Positions 19,990 through 33,399 of a DNA stretch of 64,000 nt are shown here, piece by piece. The DNA is taken from assembly GCA_050084985.1 (NCBI GenBank), contig JBITNC010000002.1:28830001-28894000 (forward strand), in the 5' to 3' direction. The notes beneath the pieces are model-generated. The model did no database searches. It was not told the DNA's origin and saw only the letters and a list, made by a program, of their open reading frames with translations. Within the stretch, counting starts at the first letter, position 1. Each line of letters opens with the position of its first letter. The stretch comes from Nageia nagi. Taxonomy: Eukaryota; Pinophyta. A program made the translations under genes and the position numbers.

Positions 19990-22480
19990 TAATGATCCTT
20001 GTTTTCTAAACACAGAACTAATTATGTTAACCAACCCATCCACTAGTTATAAAGAACTTGTTAATTATGTCCAACGCCATACAAAGTGTTCATTGCAAAC
20101 ATATTTATGCAAAGTAGGATCATTTATTGAATGTTGTTACAAAGCCCCTTGGAACTTGCAAAAGACCTCAACCCTTACAATATATAAAAATGGTCAACCC
20201 AAACACACTCCTACTCGTAATGATGATCAATTGAATATCCATAACCCTATTATTCTCTCTATTTGGAAAGCCAACATGGATTTTAAGGTTGTTTTATTAA
20301 TCAATGCAATCCTAAAGTATGCTGCAAAGTATGCAACAAAAGCTGAAACCAAATCCCAAACTTACCATGTAATGCTTTCTCATATTTCTACAAATAATGA
20401 ACTAGTAAAACCATTTGTAGATGCATTTTTGAAAAATGCTCATCGATAATATTATCGAATGTGATATCTTTGTCCAAGAAACATGCCACCTTCTACTAAA
20501 ATTACCATTTTCTATATGCAACCGAACATTCTTTTCTTCAAATATAAACCAAAAAATTCTTAAATTTATACCACTCTCAGACACTTCCCCTTCATCTTCC
20601 ATAACCTTCATTGATGCCTATATGGCCAACAGTCGTAAATCTACATGGAAAAAATGTTCTAAAGATGTAAATATCATAGTCTCACCAAGGTTTACAACCA
20701 TTCCCTCAAAGGATGAAAGTTGTTATCATGGTTTTTATTTGATAGAGTTGTTTCTATATCATCCATTCCATAACATTTAAGATGATTTTAGCACTAACAA
20801 GGATGACATTATAGCAAAATGGGAGAGATTTCATAATTATTACACTCCATGGCATGCACACCACACATCAATGGAACCAATCGAATATAGTATTATTGAC
20901 TCACTTTCCCCCAAGAAAATGGAATTCCACCAACATAGCCAGATAAAATGGCCAATTTTGTCCTCTATACACCCAGGTCATATTATGCAGTTGAATGAGA
21001 TTGACATGCTCGATTGATAAGACTTGGATCTTGACTATGATTGGGAAAGATCTCCATTTACTCCATAACAACAAAATACATGTTATTGTTTTATCAATGA
21101 TAATCACCATATACTTCAAATTCCACCTTTTCCCATCATAAATTCCTTTGATGGGTTATCTATTGAATAAACAAGGATTTTTGATATAGTGCAATCACAT
21201 ATGATTGAAACTCCCTTTTAACAATCGTTCAGAATGATTATTTAAAGTACTAAATGTACAAGAAAATCTCACCTAATCAAATGCATAAGATCTTTACTAT
21301 GTAATTTGAGTCCAAATGGAGAATCTAGATTGCTACTTCTCGCACCAACATGTGTTGCAGCATTAAATATAGGTGCTTCAATAATTCACTTTGCATTTCG
21401 AGTACCAATAAAAAAAGATCCTTTCACCGAACAATCACTTGCAGGCTTTCAAGAAAAAATGTACTCCATACAATACATTATAATAGACGAGATGAGTTTC
21501 ATCAATCCTAAACTCCTACAACTCAGAGACATTAGGTTGCGTGAAGCATTTCCAAGTAACAATTACATTTCCTTGGGAGGTCTATCAATAATACTATTTG
21601 GTGATCTAGCTTGACTACCACCCATGAAAGACATCCCCATGAACATTTCATCTTCGTACAATGGTACATTATGGTGCACTTTCAAAATAGTTGTGATATT
21701 AACCATAATATTCTGTTAAAGTGGTGAAGATCCTGCATGGATCTCTTTTCGTAACTTATTGAAAAATCTTCGAAATACAAAACCTACATTTGCATATTAG
21801 GAAGCACTAATATCACGTTCATACTCAAGATTGACAATTATGGAGCAGTCTACTTTTTTCTCTTAATGCATCTTTTTTGTAATAAATGAAATGGTTTCCA
21901 ATCATAATAAACGTATGTTGTTATCCTTAACAAGACCTGTTGCCATATCCAATGCAAAATAACTACAATGATCAACTATTTCAAATCCAGATGAAGAACA
22001 ACTCCAACAACAACTATTGTTATGTATTGACTAACAAGTTATGTTCAAATTTATGGATAGAAATAAGACTTATTAATGGTGCACTTGGAAAAATCATATC
22101 AATCATTTACAAGGTCAATGAAAAGCCACATCAGCTTCCCTTGTTTGTTGTTGAATTCAAATGTTACATTGGTTATGCTTGGGATTACCACCACCCAAAC
22201 TATATTCATATAATCCCCTTAAACCATGGTCGATGATAGCAAATACCATTTAAAATGGCATGGACGCTAAGAATACATAAATTTTAAGAACTTACACTTG
22301 AAAGGGAAACTATTGATATTGACAACACTGATCGTCAAGGATTAACTTTCACAATTATATCCAGAGTACATGCATTAAATTATCTTCGCATATAACCATC
22401 TTTCCCTTTTGAAAGATTGCAAAGAATGCAATATGGTATACATGTATGTCTTCAAAAAAAAGAAGAGCAGTGTTTGTTGC
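19990..22480 (+). pseudogene. Helitron Rep/PIF1-like helicase, decayed
   Basis: Helitron proteins join a rolling-circle Rep domain to a PIF1-type helicase. Seen here: a Rep-side block with ILSIWKANMDFKVV and KYAAKYATKAE near 20250-20345, and an inter-domain VQETCHLLLKLP near 20470. The P-loop region near 21270 reads STKCTRKSHLIK, where GTAGTGKS-like sequence is expected, so Walker A is destroyed. APTCVAALNIGASIIHFAF follows at about 21340, then Walker B IIIDEMSF near 21480, LSIILFGDLA near 21590, and the late SNLWIEIRLINGALG near 22050. At least two frameshifts and many stops. No Helitron ends (5' TC, 3' hairpin plus CTRR) were recognised. Likely a fragment. Confidence 0.88.
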
Positions 22481-22599
22481 CACTTTCCAATCATACCACA
22501 TGACAACATCAGAAACATATCAACTCTTAACAAGTTCTCTATTCTAAATATGTTTTATGCAAACAAACAAAATATGTTTTTCTTTCTTTAAACATACCA

Positions 22600-25000
22600 T
22601 GAAATTATTTTTTATCATATTAACATTTTTGGATAAATATGATTTTTTTCTTTCTAGATATTGTCACATCAGAACAATTTCTTTTAATTATTATAATATT
22701 ATATTTCATTTATGCAAAATTTGACATTCCTATATCTCATTTTAGGTCTCTAAAAATATGGAAAACCAAAAACAAATTCTTCAAACTTGTTCATGGATGA
22801 ATTTCACAAAACTACATATGTGAATTGACAAACCTACTTTAGTAAAATATTGTTACGAAAAAATAATTACAACCCTTTGCAAAGATGGAGTAACTAAAAA
22901 ACTATTTATTGCATAAATAGAGTTTGAGGATATGAACAAACGACAAATATAATAGATTCTCCACACAACACCAGTTCCAAGGTAACAATTCAATTTCTAT
23001 ACTTTTTTGAATTTTATATTCAAAATTTTATAATCTACATAATGAAAAAAAAAAACATTTTATAAATCTTACTCATTTCTTTTTCATATTTTAAAACAAA
23101 ATTTATTTCAAATTATCTATAATATATTTAAAAATTTTAGCATGTGACCTTTGCATATCAACAAATACTCATCTTTTTATTACATGCTCATTTTCATTTT
23201 TTTCAAATTTAAATGTTTTACATCATTCTCAAACTACAATATAAACTATTTTTCATTATCTACTTGCTTTCCATTCATTTTTCAATATGTACTTAACTAG
23301 ATTAATTACAATGTAATTTAATATTTTTATTATTTTCATTTCAAAAACAAATTTTTCTTTCACATATCCATCACTAACTACATTAATAATAAAAGGTGAA
23401 CAACAACAAAAATTATCATTTTCTTGAATTTAATTGTATTCAAAAATAAAAATTTCAAACTTTGTAGAATGCTCTACTTATTTCCAATGTTTACAATTGA
23501 TAAAAATATCATTTTTTTGAATTTAATTGTATTTAAACATATAAATTTCACTTTATGAAATACTCTACTTATTTCCAACATTTATATTTAAAAAAAAAAA
23601 TTACACAATCATTATATATAATGTATAGAAAATAAATAAGATATTTTTTTACGACTTACCCATTGCACTGAATTACAATAACTAATTAATATCTCTTTTG
23701 ACCTCTTTCTTTTCATATTATCAAGTCTTGATGATATTTATAACATATTTTAAAATAAAATTAAAAAATTACACAATACTTTAAAAATATACATTAAGAT
23801 CTTTACAAAGCAAAACACCATCTAATATTGAAATAATGTATAAAGATATATATGATGTATAAGTAAAATTTCTCATAAAACAACAATTTTATCTTTAAAT
23901 AATATTGAAATAATGATATCTTATGCACAAGTATTCTTCACTCTTTTTTTAATCTAATAACCTCAGCATAATTTCATCCTCTCGATCTTAGGAACCCTTA
24001 ATTTATATTATATATATATATATATATATTTCCAAAACCCTCAATTCTTATAATGATATTGATTTTTCAATTCTTATCAGTAAATTGTTTTTGCAAACTT
24101 ATTTTAATTTGCTAAATTAAAATTTTAATTTTTTTTAATTTTTTTTCAAAATTAATAATTTAATCATGAAACCTATCTCAAATTATTATATCCTTATCAC
24201 CTTAAAGTCTATCTCACATTGTAGTGAGTAAAGTGAGTTAAATTCCCTGTAATTTTTGTTCTATCTTAAATTGTAGAGTAATTTTAATACCTATTTAAAA
24301 TTTGTAGTTAGTAAAATTCTTTGTAATTTTAATACTATCTTAAATTTGAAACATTTTCTTAAACTTGTAGTTAATACATATCTTAAATTATTATATAATT
24401 ATCACCTCTAAATTTGTAAAACCTTATAACATTTGATATTAGTATTTCGTAAAATTCCTTCCAATACGAATTTCGTACGATACATTTAAAAGACAACATT
24501 CATTTTATACAGTCTAACTTCCAATTGAATTGCTTCATATATATATACATATACACAACTTAATATCGTTTAATAACTTGTTGCATCATATTCTATGAAT
24601 TATTTCCTCACTAAATTCTTAAATTATCTTAATAAAATTGAACCAAACAATAAATTAAAAACTCTGATTTTTTATGAACCTTAGTAGGCAAATTTCTCAA
24701 AATCAGCCGTGAACCAACGTCCCAACATAATTATTCCTTGGTAAGAGATTACAATTATCAAGTTAGAATTTAACATACTAGAGAATAAAAGTATGAACCA
24801 TTTAATGCAAATGCCGAAACTCAAACAAGAAAATAGCTCCACCATTCAAACATCTAAAATACAATCATAAAAGTCAAAAGAAAGTTCAAAACACACTTCA
24901 ATAAAATGGAATTCTTGGAAAACCCCTTTTAAAACAACATTTGTTATATGCACAGCAAATTCGGGTTATTAAAGCATCTTGAAAAAACGATCTGTTGCAG
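22600..25000. other. AT-rich intergenic region
   Basis: Very AT-rich, with an AT dinucleotide run at about 24006-24030 and poly-A/T tracts. No gene or structured element recognised. The right part probably includes the 3' UTR and downstream flank of MBD gene 1. Confidence 0.6.
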
Positions 25001-25182
25001 TTCTGCAATCGTATTGTACATGTAAGACGAAATTCCATTCAAGATTTTCAAACTGAACTTCTAAAGTTTAGATCCACAGATAGCTATCCAAGCACTGTCT
25101 CAAATTCAAAGACAATATTTACATAGCACTGCACTATAATGGAATTCACTCCAACACCACACAAAAAAATATTGAAAGCTTT

Positions 25183-27741
25183 TTACAGCTTAAAGTCTTT
25201 CTTTAATGCCAGTAATCTTGCTTCGGACAAATGCCCTCTCATTCGTACTGGATTTGTTGAATTGGATCTAGCTTTAAAGGCATTGTTTTGGTTTTGACGT
25301 GGCATGACTACTTGACCTTGACATGGATTATAATTACGATTGCATTGGATGTGACTTAACACTGTCGGTGGAACAGTGACTCTGTAGTGAGAAATATTAC
25401 AAGACACAGTCAATGAAGTCGGATGAGAAGCTGAATTACTTTCTGGGTAGTTACTACAATATTTTCCATCGGCTGTAGGCGAGTTTAAATCTTCTGCAGC
25501 ATCTGATTTGGCCAACCCAGAAACTATCCTGGGTTTCTTGTTTTTCTCTAATCTGTCTTGTACATTGCCTGCGTTGATTAAAAAGTAAATACAAATAGGG
25601 AGAATAAGCCCTCTAATTTCAACTATAAGCATTTAAAATATGAGTAGCCAAAGAGCATATAACCCATAAACCAGAACTTCAGTGATGTACATCAAAAGCT
25701 GAAAATATGCTTAGCACAAAATATGCCCGTCTCAAAACCCATTGCCAAAATATACTTGAGTGTCTATATCAGAAACTCATACCTAACCAAAACCCAGTAA
25801 AATGGTTTATAAAAATTCAACTCCCACATTGAACTAAGCCCTTAAAAGTCAAAATTGGAAACTTTTCCCCTTGATCTAGCCTGTATTGCTTGCAGCAAAA
25901 TTTCACTTCACAAAATTCTAAACCCAAACAGTATCAAAGCTTCACCTCAACAAAATCCAACAAATTGCAGCTATACTATCTCTCTTGAGACAGATCAAGA
26001 GTCATTTTCCCTTCAAGAAATAGCACAGAAGTAGGTAACATATAAAAGCCTAATGAATATAACCAACAACCAAAAATGTTGCTGACTTCCTAAAACAAAT
26101 AAAACTTCAAAATTCTTAAAGAGCTCTGTGGGTCAGAATCTGCCTTCCTTACCGAGATGTTGTCTGCAATCAGGTGGTGGAGGTACACTGCATGCTGGCC
26201 GAGAAAGCATGGGCTTCAGCTGCATATTTGTCAGAATATCCATGGGTGGAGGCTTGAATTGGTCCTCCGGTGAGTCTCCGATCACAGGAAAATAGACCAC
26301 CGGAAAAAGTCCTGGATGGTCCGCGTACACAGGGCTTTCACAAAGAACCGGCTGATAGTAATACGTAGGCCTGCAACAGGAAGTACTCGATAGTGCAGGA
26401 GCAGGTGGATCCGGTAAACCTGTTGAGCACTATTTTCTCAGAATGAAGCAGAGAATGAAATTTCCAAAAAAAAAATAAAGAGGATATATGTGTAAGACTT
26501 ACTCAGAAGTTCCGGTCTGTCCCTTGTGGATAAGCCGGTCTCTATGTACCTGAAAACTTCTACTTTCGAACGGCATTTCTTGCCAGTCGCAATTTCGAAA
26601 TAATACTGCAAGTACATGGACATCTTTTCAGTTTTATTCCAAATGCAATACAGTAAACAACTAATTCACCAATTCTGCAGAGTTTTAATCACATATTTTA
26701 CTCAACGTATCTAGTAACACTAAAAACAACAAATTTACAGCATCTTAAACAAAGTCAGAAATTTCAACTGACCTTATCTTTCTAAACAACCTAGACAAAA
26801 AGTGAAATTTCCTGAAAATCCTACAAAGTTTGAACAAATTTAAAGAAAATTTAACTGACATTACCATTTTAAACAGCGTAGACAATTTCTATCGGCGAAA
26901 TTTCCTGAATCCTACAAAGTTTGAACAAATTCACGGAAATTTCAACTGGGCTTCATCATCTTAAATAACCTAATCAGCGAATTTTTCTGATGCCTACAAA
27001 GTTTGAACATATTAACAACAATTTCAACTGGCATTATCATCTTAGACAACCTAGACAACTTCTTTCAGCAAAATTTCCTGAAACCTACAAAGTTTGAACA
27101 GACTTACAGAAATCTCAACTGGCGTAATGATCTAAAAGTCTTAAACAACCTAAACAATTTCTATCAGCTAAATTTTCTAAAAATCCTCCAAAATTTGAAC
27201 AAATTTTGAGAAATTTCAACTGACCTTATCATCTAAAAGTCTTAAACAACGTAGACAAATTTCTATCAGCAAAATTTCGTGAATCCTACAAAGATTGAAC
27301 AAATTAACAGAAATTTCAACTGGCATTATCATCTTAGACAGCGTAGACAATTTCTATCATTGAAATTTCCTACATATCCTACAAAATTTGAACAAATTTA
27401 CAGAAATTTCACCTGACCTTATCCATATGCCCCGCGGACGATCCAGACTTTCGAAACTTCATTTCTGTTAGCCATCCGCTCGGAAGCCACTCCGGATTCT
27501 GTATGACCACGCCGGGAATCCGATTACCTCGCCGTGGAAAGACCGCCATTCCGGATTCAGGCGGCACCACCGCCAACGGCATCTCGTTGCGAAGCTCATC
27601 GGAAAACTGCACCACCTCCTCCTGCCTACCGAAATCACAGCCCTCATTTCCAACCCTCACAACCGCCCCTCCATCTTTACAGACGAGATCGACGTCAGTG
27701 TCAGCGTCATCCTCCACAACGATCACCTCCCGAAAATCCAT
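25183..27741 (-). CDS. MBD gene 1: methyl-CpG-binding domain protein (4 exons)
   Basis: Predicted exons, minus strand: 27741-27418, 26605-26503, 26419-26153, 25568-25183 (1080 nt, 359 aa). All junctions are GT-AG and intron phases are 0, 1, 1. The ATG at 27741 is the first in frame after a non-ATG stretch. The N-terminus is acidic, followed by RGNRIPGVVIQNPEW. The MBD spans about residues 80-135 and is split by intron 1: LPSGW, the first arginine finger in FRKSGSSAG, MDKYYFE, and the second arginine in CRSK, then EVFRYIETG. The MBD reads methylated CpG in the nucleus. Exon 3 is Cys/Pro-rich with CESPVYADHPGLFPVVY, shared with gene 2. The C-terminus is low-complexity, ending ALKKDFKL. Its nearest paralogue is the gene at 57581-59335. 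Intron 1 holds a minisatellite. Exact subfamily not assigned. Confidence 0.85.
26750..27425 (-). repeat. Minisatellite filling intron 1 of MBD gene 1
   Basis: Seven copies of an 82-101 bp unit, marked by CTACAAAGTTTGAACA-like cores at 26821, 26912, 26994, 27085, 27186, 27286 and 27379 (plus strand). The last copy runs into the exon 1 donor. CTGACCTTATC, the complement of the exon 1 end plus donor, recurs at 26769, 27220 and 27413, and the last is the real site. Confidence 0.88.
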
Positions 27742-28080
27742 GACATCTCTTGCGCAGTTTGACAACTACATTACACACTCGAAAGGCATGGCTTCCAGCT
27801 CTCATATAGCCTGAATGTTGTACAAATACTTGGATTTCCTCTACAGTAAACCAAATCGATCCGCACAAATTCCCTACGGACAGGATCGGACAAGAGAGCA
27901 GGCAAGCCGTGTAATGAATTTCTTTAAATCTCGCGGCAAATTGCAATATACGAAGAATTGTCGGGCGCAGGATTCGAACAAGGGTCTCGAGGGTTTCAAG
28001 ACGCGTGTAGGTAGATGGACAATATCCTGTCGCCGTCACTGTCATCGCCACTGCCAGTGGCGGCGACGTGCAATGTCAGT
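27742..28080 (-). promoter_or_regulatory. Probable promoter/5' region of MBD gene 1
   Basis: Less AT-rich than its surroundings, directly upstream of the start codon. TATATGAG (complement of 27801-27808), about 60 bp before the ATG, is a weak TATA candidate. A dyad CGCCACTG-C-CAGTGGCG lies near 28048-28064. No transcription start can be proved from sequence. Confidence 0.35.
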
Positions 28081-28149
28081 CAACATCACATTAAATGTAA
28101 TTTATTTCCTTTGTAGCGAAAATGGAGTAGCAAATAATGTAGATACCTA

Positions 28150-28770
28150 ACTTGCATCAATAATTTATATTTTATATGTTTTTTAATTCATGGTCATTGT
28201 TTTGTGTTTCAAACTTGTACTTGGAGTTGTGTATAACTTCAAGACGAGCTTATATTTTAAACTAAAAGATTCACATCTTTCAATCTCTGTTAGTGGAAGA
28301 AGGTATCTAATTAACAAAGAACATATTCTATTATTTTGATATTAATCTATAATTTTGGTTTGAAATTCAACATCACATCATAACATTCATTTATTTATTA
28401 GGGTTTGATTATTATCAATGATAATTCATCTATTTAAGCAAGTTTAATGTTAAATTTAATTACATGTTTTAATTAATAAAAAATGTAATTGAATTTGAGA
28501 GATTGAGACTCAAATTTTTGAAGATAAAAGATTATCATTCATATATTATCATAACATTTTTACGTAATACCATCACATTCATAAAACTTTATAATATTTT
28601 TCGAATACATTTACAACATTTGAATACTTAAAAGGTATTTAGGAATACTTTTAAGTATCTAATGGATTAAATAGATAATTACATAAGGAGAAGGAATATT
28701 ATTCATTAGATACTTTTCTAAAGAATAATTTATACAATATTACATTATTAGTTCCAACATTTTGAATTCA
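28150..28770. other. AT-rich intergenic region upstream of MBD gene 1
   Basis: No open frame, RNA gene or repeat structure recognised. Confidence 0.55.
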
Positions 28771-28779
28771 CCTATGTAT

Positions 28780-29760
28780 CTCTGATGAATCCCTTGACTA
28801 AGATACAATTTCTAAGTCGAAATTGTCTTCAGTGAGATCTGGTTCTATCAAACTTCTCTTCTCCTGTGAATTTGTATGCTCCCTAAACATCATTTCATCC
28901 AGGGAAAGCTTGGAATTACTTGGCAGACCATCTTCCATACATGAGCCATAATTGACATGAACCTGCTCTTCAGATTTTTCTTGCCTCTCAAACTTTTGAT
29001 ATAAATATATATCATCTTGCCTTTACAAGCAGGTTCGCTTCACTAGGGAAAGCACTAGCCTTGCATATTAAGCCTATTGATAACCATAACAATGTAAGGA
29101 TATATTTTCATATTCAATTGGCTAGGACCAATCTCCCCTGTTACATGATAGGTTAATTCATTAGGGTTAAGATTTTATCGCGTCCATCCAAACTGCCAAT
29201 CTAACTTTGCTAAATTTGACCCTTTTTCAACATTCTTAATAATTTGATCATTTATGTACAGGTAGCAACCAATATTGTTCCCTATCTTGATAAAAATCTT
29301 CTCAAACCAAAAATGAATTAGGAGTGCATATACGTTAATCCATACTTAGAATCCTTCCAAGACATTTATAAGAGGGTTGAAATTGATATCCCATTCTTTA
29401 ATATAGATACCTCTTTTCTCATAGAACCATTTGAATCTATTTTCCCATACAAAATTTATATTTCAATCTCATAGAAGGTAATAGAAAATAAATTATTGGG
29501 AAGGAGAATTACCAAGACCGCCTTGGACTAGGATTGAAATACAAAATTTTGGAGCTCTACCAAGCTTGGTCTCCTTCCACAAATCTTGTAGATAAGGGTG
29601 AGCTTCTCATATTTCTCAAAATCTAAAGTAAAATCCTCATCTTCAATACGAATAGTTGGAATAACAGTAGCTCTATCTAAAGGATGCCTCAAACTCACTA
29701 GAGAGCTCCATGAATCCATATTCCTCGAGTCCATAGATTCCTCCATTTCACCTTCAACAA
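28780..29760 (-). pseudogene. LINE ORF1 (DUF4283-type) fragment
   Basis: On the minus strand, a start region near 29746 (MEESMDSRNMDSWSSL) leads through LDFEKYEKL to a DUF4283-like block near 29450-29300: KRGIYIKEW, INFNPLINVLEG, VWINVYALLIHFWFEK, IGNNIGCYLYIND. Such domains occur in the RNA-binding ORF1 of plant LINEs. Stops and lost frame follow. Downstream sequence to about 28780 reads as a poorly conserved acidic tail. No RT follows, so this is a separate truncated copy, not part of the LINE at 33400-38075. Confidence 0.65.
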
Positions 29761-29799
29761 GTTGCTTATGTTTATCTCGCGATACACTACTTCCATGAT

Positions 29800-32700
29800 C
29801 ACCATTGCAGTGTCCACAATTTGTGCCCTTTGCGTGCCTGGGGTTTTTGTGTCAGTCACTCATTATTCTCGTATTTTTCTTCCCCTTTTATAACTATAAT
29901 TATTTATTATTCACCATCACCCATTGTATTATATTAATTAGCTAGGTTTTGTTACTTAATTTTCACATAATATATCATGTTGAACTTGACTCTTCTAGAT
30001 TCTTTTATGATTGAAATCTATATTTTTTTATATTATTTTATTTGAAAACCCTTGTTTACAAAACCTAGGATCAAATCTATTACATCCCAAAAAACTTCCA
30101 ATCTTATGTCTCTTAGAAAAATTATTAGAATGAAAGTTAAGATAGATTTTCTTAATATTATTAGGTTAAAATTGAATTAAATTGAATTCAAAAATCTTAG
30201 ATTATAACAATGATAAAAATAACTTTATTCCAAATGGTAATCAAGGAATTAGTCCATAACATAAATTTCATATTATTTGTAAATCTAACCTTTACTAGGA
30301 TGGTTAAAAGTATCTTTTAAAATAACTACATTTTCTAAAAGATTGCTTGTTACTTAATAAGGTTGTATCATTGCTACTATTGGCAAGAAATGACCTTATA
30401 CCTAGGTATCTTCTTCATAATTAAATTTATGTATCACCTTTAATTCAAACCTGCAAACCAACACATATATTGTATTCCATCAAATCCTCAACTTAGTATA
30501 ATTTTGATCATGATTTGCAAAGTCATAATTATGTTTTCTTTTTCTTTATAATATAATCTTTAATTTACCTTAAGTAGCCCTATGTATCCTTAGTTACATG
30601 GATAGTCCTTCCATAACTTTTTCTCAATCTAAAATTTGTGTTCCACCTAAAATCATAATTTTGCATAAATCCTACACTTCGATACTCAAGGAGATGATGC
30701 CCTTACTAAAAGTAAGAGATTCATCACCTCAAAGATTAGCTTAAGGATGTATAAAAGTCAATCACCAATACTTATTTATACTCTTTCTCAATTTACAATT
30801 GAAAATGGATTAGAAACTTTAAAATTCATTAATAAAAAGTAAGAAATTTATCATAATAAATCATAAATTTATTAAGGTTAGAAAATCAAAAAACAAAATA
30901 TAGAAGTGATTTTATATCAGTTTAAGGATCCATTAGGATAAGTTTGGAGGCCTTTGGAACAAGGAATGAGGCTGACCTTGGACCCAATGTAGTATAAGAA
31001 GGCTAATATTTACCCTTTTTTTTTAGAATTGTTCATTCTAGGAAAATTCTAGGATTAGTCTTTCAACTTAAGGAGGTAATTTAAAATGTGCAATTTTCAA
31101 GTTAGAAACAATTCATTTTTTATCATGAAAGAATTAAAAATTAAAAAATAATTTTGGCAACTATATAATAATCCAAAAATATCCAATGAGAAAAAAGCTC
31201 AAAAGGAGAAAACTTGAGAAAGTTAAACAAAATTTAGGTTAAAATTTAGACCCAATCAGAAGGACAACTTGAGAGGATTCCATAATCTTCCCATCTTTTC
31301 TCATTTATTATTTTTTATTCTTCTCATGATTTTGTTTTATTTCAAGACTATTATTCAAATTATAAAATTCCATATAAAAATGCCTTTTTTTTTTCAAGAT
31401 TTTGACTTTAATAACTCTTTTGGGGTTTAAAACTGTAAAAACTAAAAATCAGGTATACTATAGATGTAAAAGTTGTTCAAATTTCACTGAAAAATAACAT
31501 TTCATAGTATATCATGGTGAGTTTGATTCAAATTATTTGAATAATTTTAAAATTTTCATTCTTTTTAATCTTTAGGGCGTTAAAAGATCCATCATGGTAA
31601 ATCCATGATGAAATCATGTTGCTAATAATCTCTTTGAGTACTTTCATGCTTGCTTAAGAGTTGGATAAGTATTTCAAATTTTGATAATTTCTATATACTC
31701 ATTTGGGGCATTTTCACTTCTCATCCAATCTTTGGGGCAATAAAAGATACTCCACGTACCCATGCCATGAAAACATTGCTAAGGACATCCTAAATCCTTC
31801 TTATAGACATTCTCTTCTCTTAGTTCTTTATTTTGATTAATGTTTATTATTACAAAGTATGACTAGTTATTTATTCATAATCCATTATCATGGATGTCAT
31901 ATATATTTCTTTAGTTATTCAAGATCTTCATGCTTTTGATGTTCTTCAATTCTTCATGATATGATATGATTGTCATTTTCATGTATATCACTTATTTCTT
32001 CATGTATTTCATGTTCATGTTATTTTATGATATTTTATAATAGGGGATAATCTTCAAACACTATCAAGATCTTCTAGCATCCCCCATATCACCCAAGATA
32101 GACACAAACCCCTATGAACATATGAAACCCTTATAAACCCTTATTCATTATCTTTTTTAAAAGTTCATTTTTTCTTTGAATCCCTTGTTTCACACAAGCA
32201 TCCAAAAGTAATAAAAAGTAATAAGGACCATAAATAAAAGGAAAACTGAAAAATCTAGGATCATGATATTCATCGAGGTCATCATCTTTTCAAGAAAGTA
32301 TTTTCAAAATTAGTAATATATTTTTCTTTTCATACTTTGGGAATGTGTTCTTGGTTCCCACAACCACATCTCGAACAAAAGTAGACTGTAGATAACCAAT
32401 TTAAATTTTTAATTTAATAAAAATCATAAGTTAGGTATCTAAAAATATTTAATTTATTTAAGATAATTTCAATAAATTATATTTTGGTTTCAAGATAAGG
32501 TCAACTAGTGTGCTCTTGTTTTATTTCTTTTACAAGGTATAAAAAGAGAATCCAAAGTCATATAAAATGATCGACACTCTTTATAATCAAGTGCATTTTT
32601 TAAAAAGACTTAAAATCTTCCTCTTTTCTATTATTTCAAACATTTAAATATTATCATTACAAATTTTAGACATCAACGAATTCATTGTTAACATTTATGA

Positions 32701-33390
32701 TAATTTGGAGAGTTTCTTGAAATAAAATGACAAGTTCTAAGCCAAACTAAAGAAACTAGATTATGAGAAACAAGATATTGAACTCATTAACTAGACTCTA
32801 AAACTTTTAAATCTTCAAGATACCCTCAAAATTGGGTTAGTCCTATTTTAGCCTTTAAGGCTAACTTTATTCTTGTTCTTGTAGGTTCTTCAATTCTTGA
32901 AAGTTGTTAGAGTTGCTAGGTTTTATTTTCGAGCTTCTGATGGTCTTTATTTATTTGATACAAATATGTCATGCATTAGTTAAATTCTTTCATTTCAAAT
33001 TTGGTTTTTAACTCTAACATACAAGGAGGAGCTTGATTGTCGTCGACATTAATCCTAACCCCTACAAAATCTAGTACAAGCATTGATCCCCCTAAAATCG
33101 TTAAATTTGTAAGTATCTTTTGGGAAGGATTTGTTTTTTAAATTAAAAGGATTAGAACTCTTAAAATATGTGCATAAAGTATCATCTTCCTTGTTCAATA
33201 TGATATATAATAGATATAGAACTATGATGCTTTACTATTAAATCTTATGTGCCCCAATTTGTTATTAATTATCACATTACACCCCCTTAGTCATATTTAT
33301 ATTATCATTTGTAGGTAAATAATTATTTTTTGTTACTGCTATAAATGATGTTATTTGATAATAGGTGCAATATTCAAGCAAACATAAAGT
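29800..33390. other. AT-rich intergenic region
   Basis: About 3.6 kb with poly-A/T runs. I recognise no gene, RNA or transposon domain. The right edge may contain the 3' UTR of the adjacent LINE. Confidence 0.5.
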
Positions 33391-33399
33391 TACCCTATT

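Noticed and set aside
27503-27814. Plus-strand frames overlapping exon 1 of MBD gene 1
   Set aside because: Antisense shadows of a well supported coding exon.
27960-27990. GATTCGAACAAGG resembling a tRNA T-loop or SINE B box
   Set aside because: No matching A box or cloverleaf on either strand and no target duplication.
27815-28150. 111-residue plus-strand frame upstream of MBD gene 1
   Set aside because: Overlaps the promoter and 5' region of the opposite-strand gene. The residues look like random GC-rich translation.
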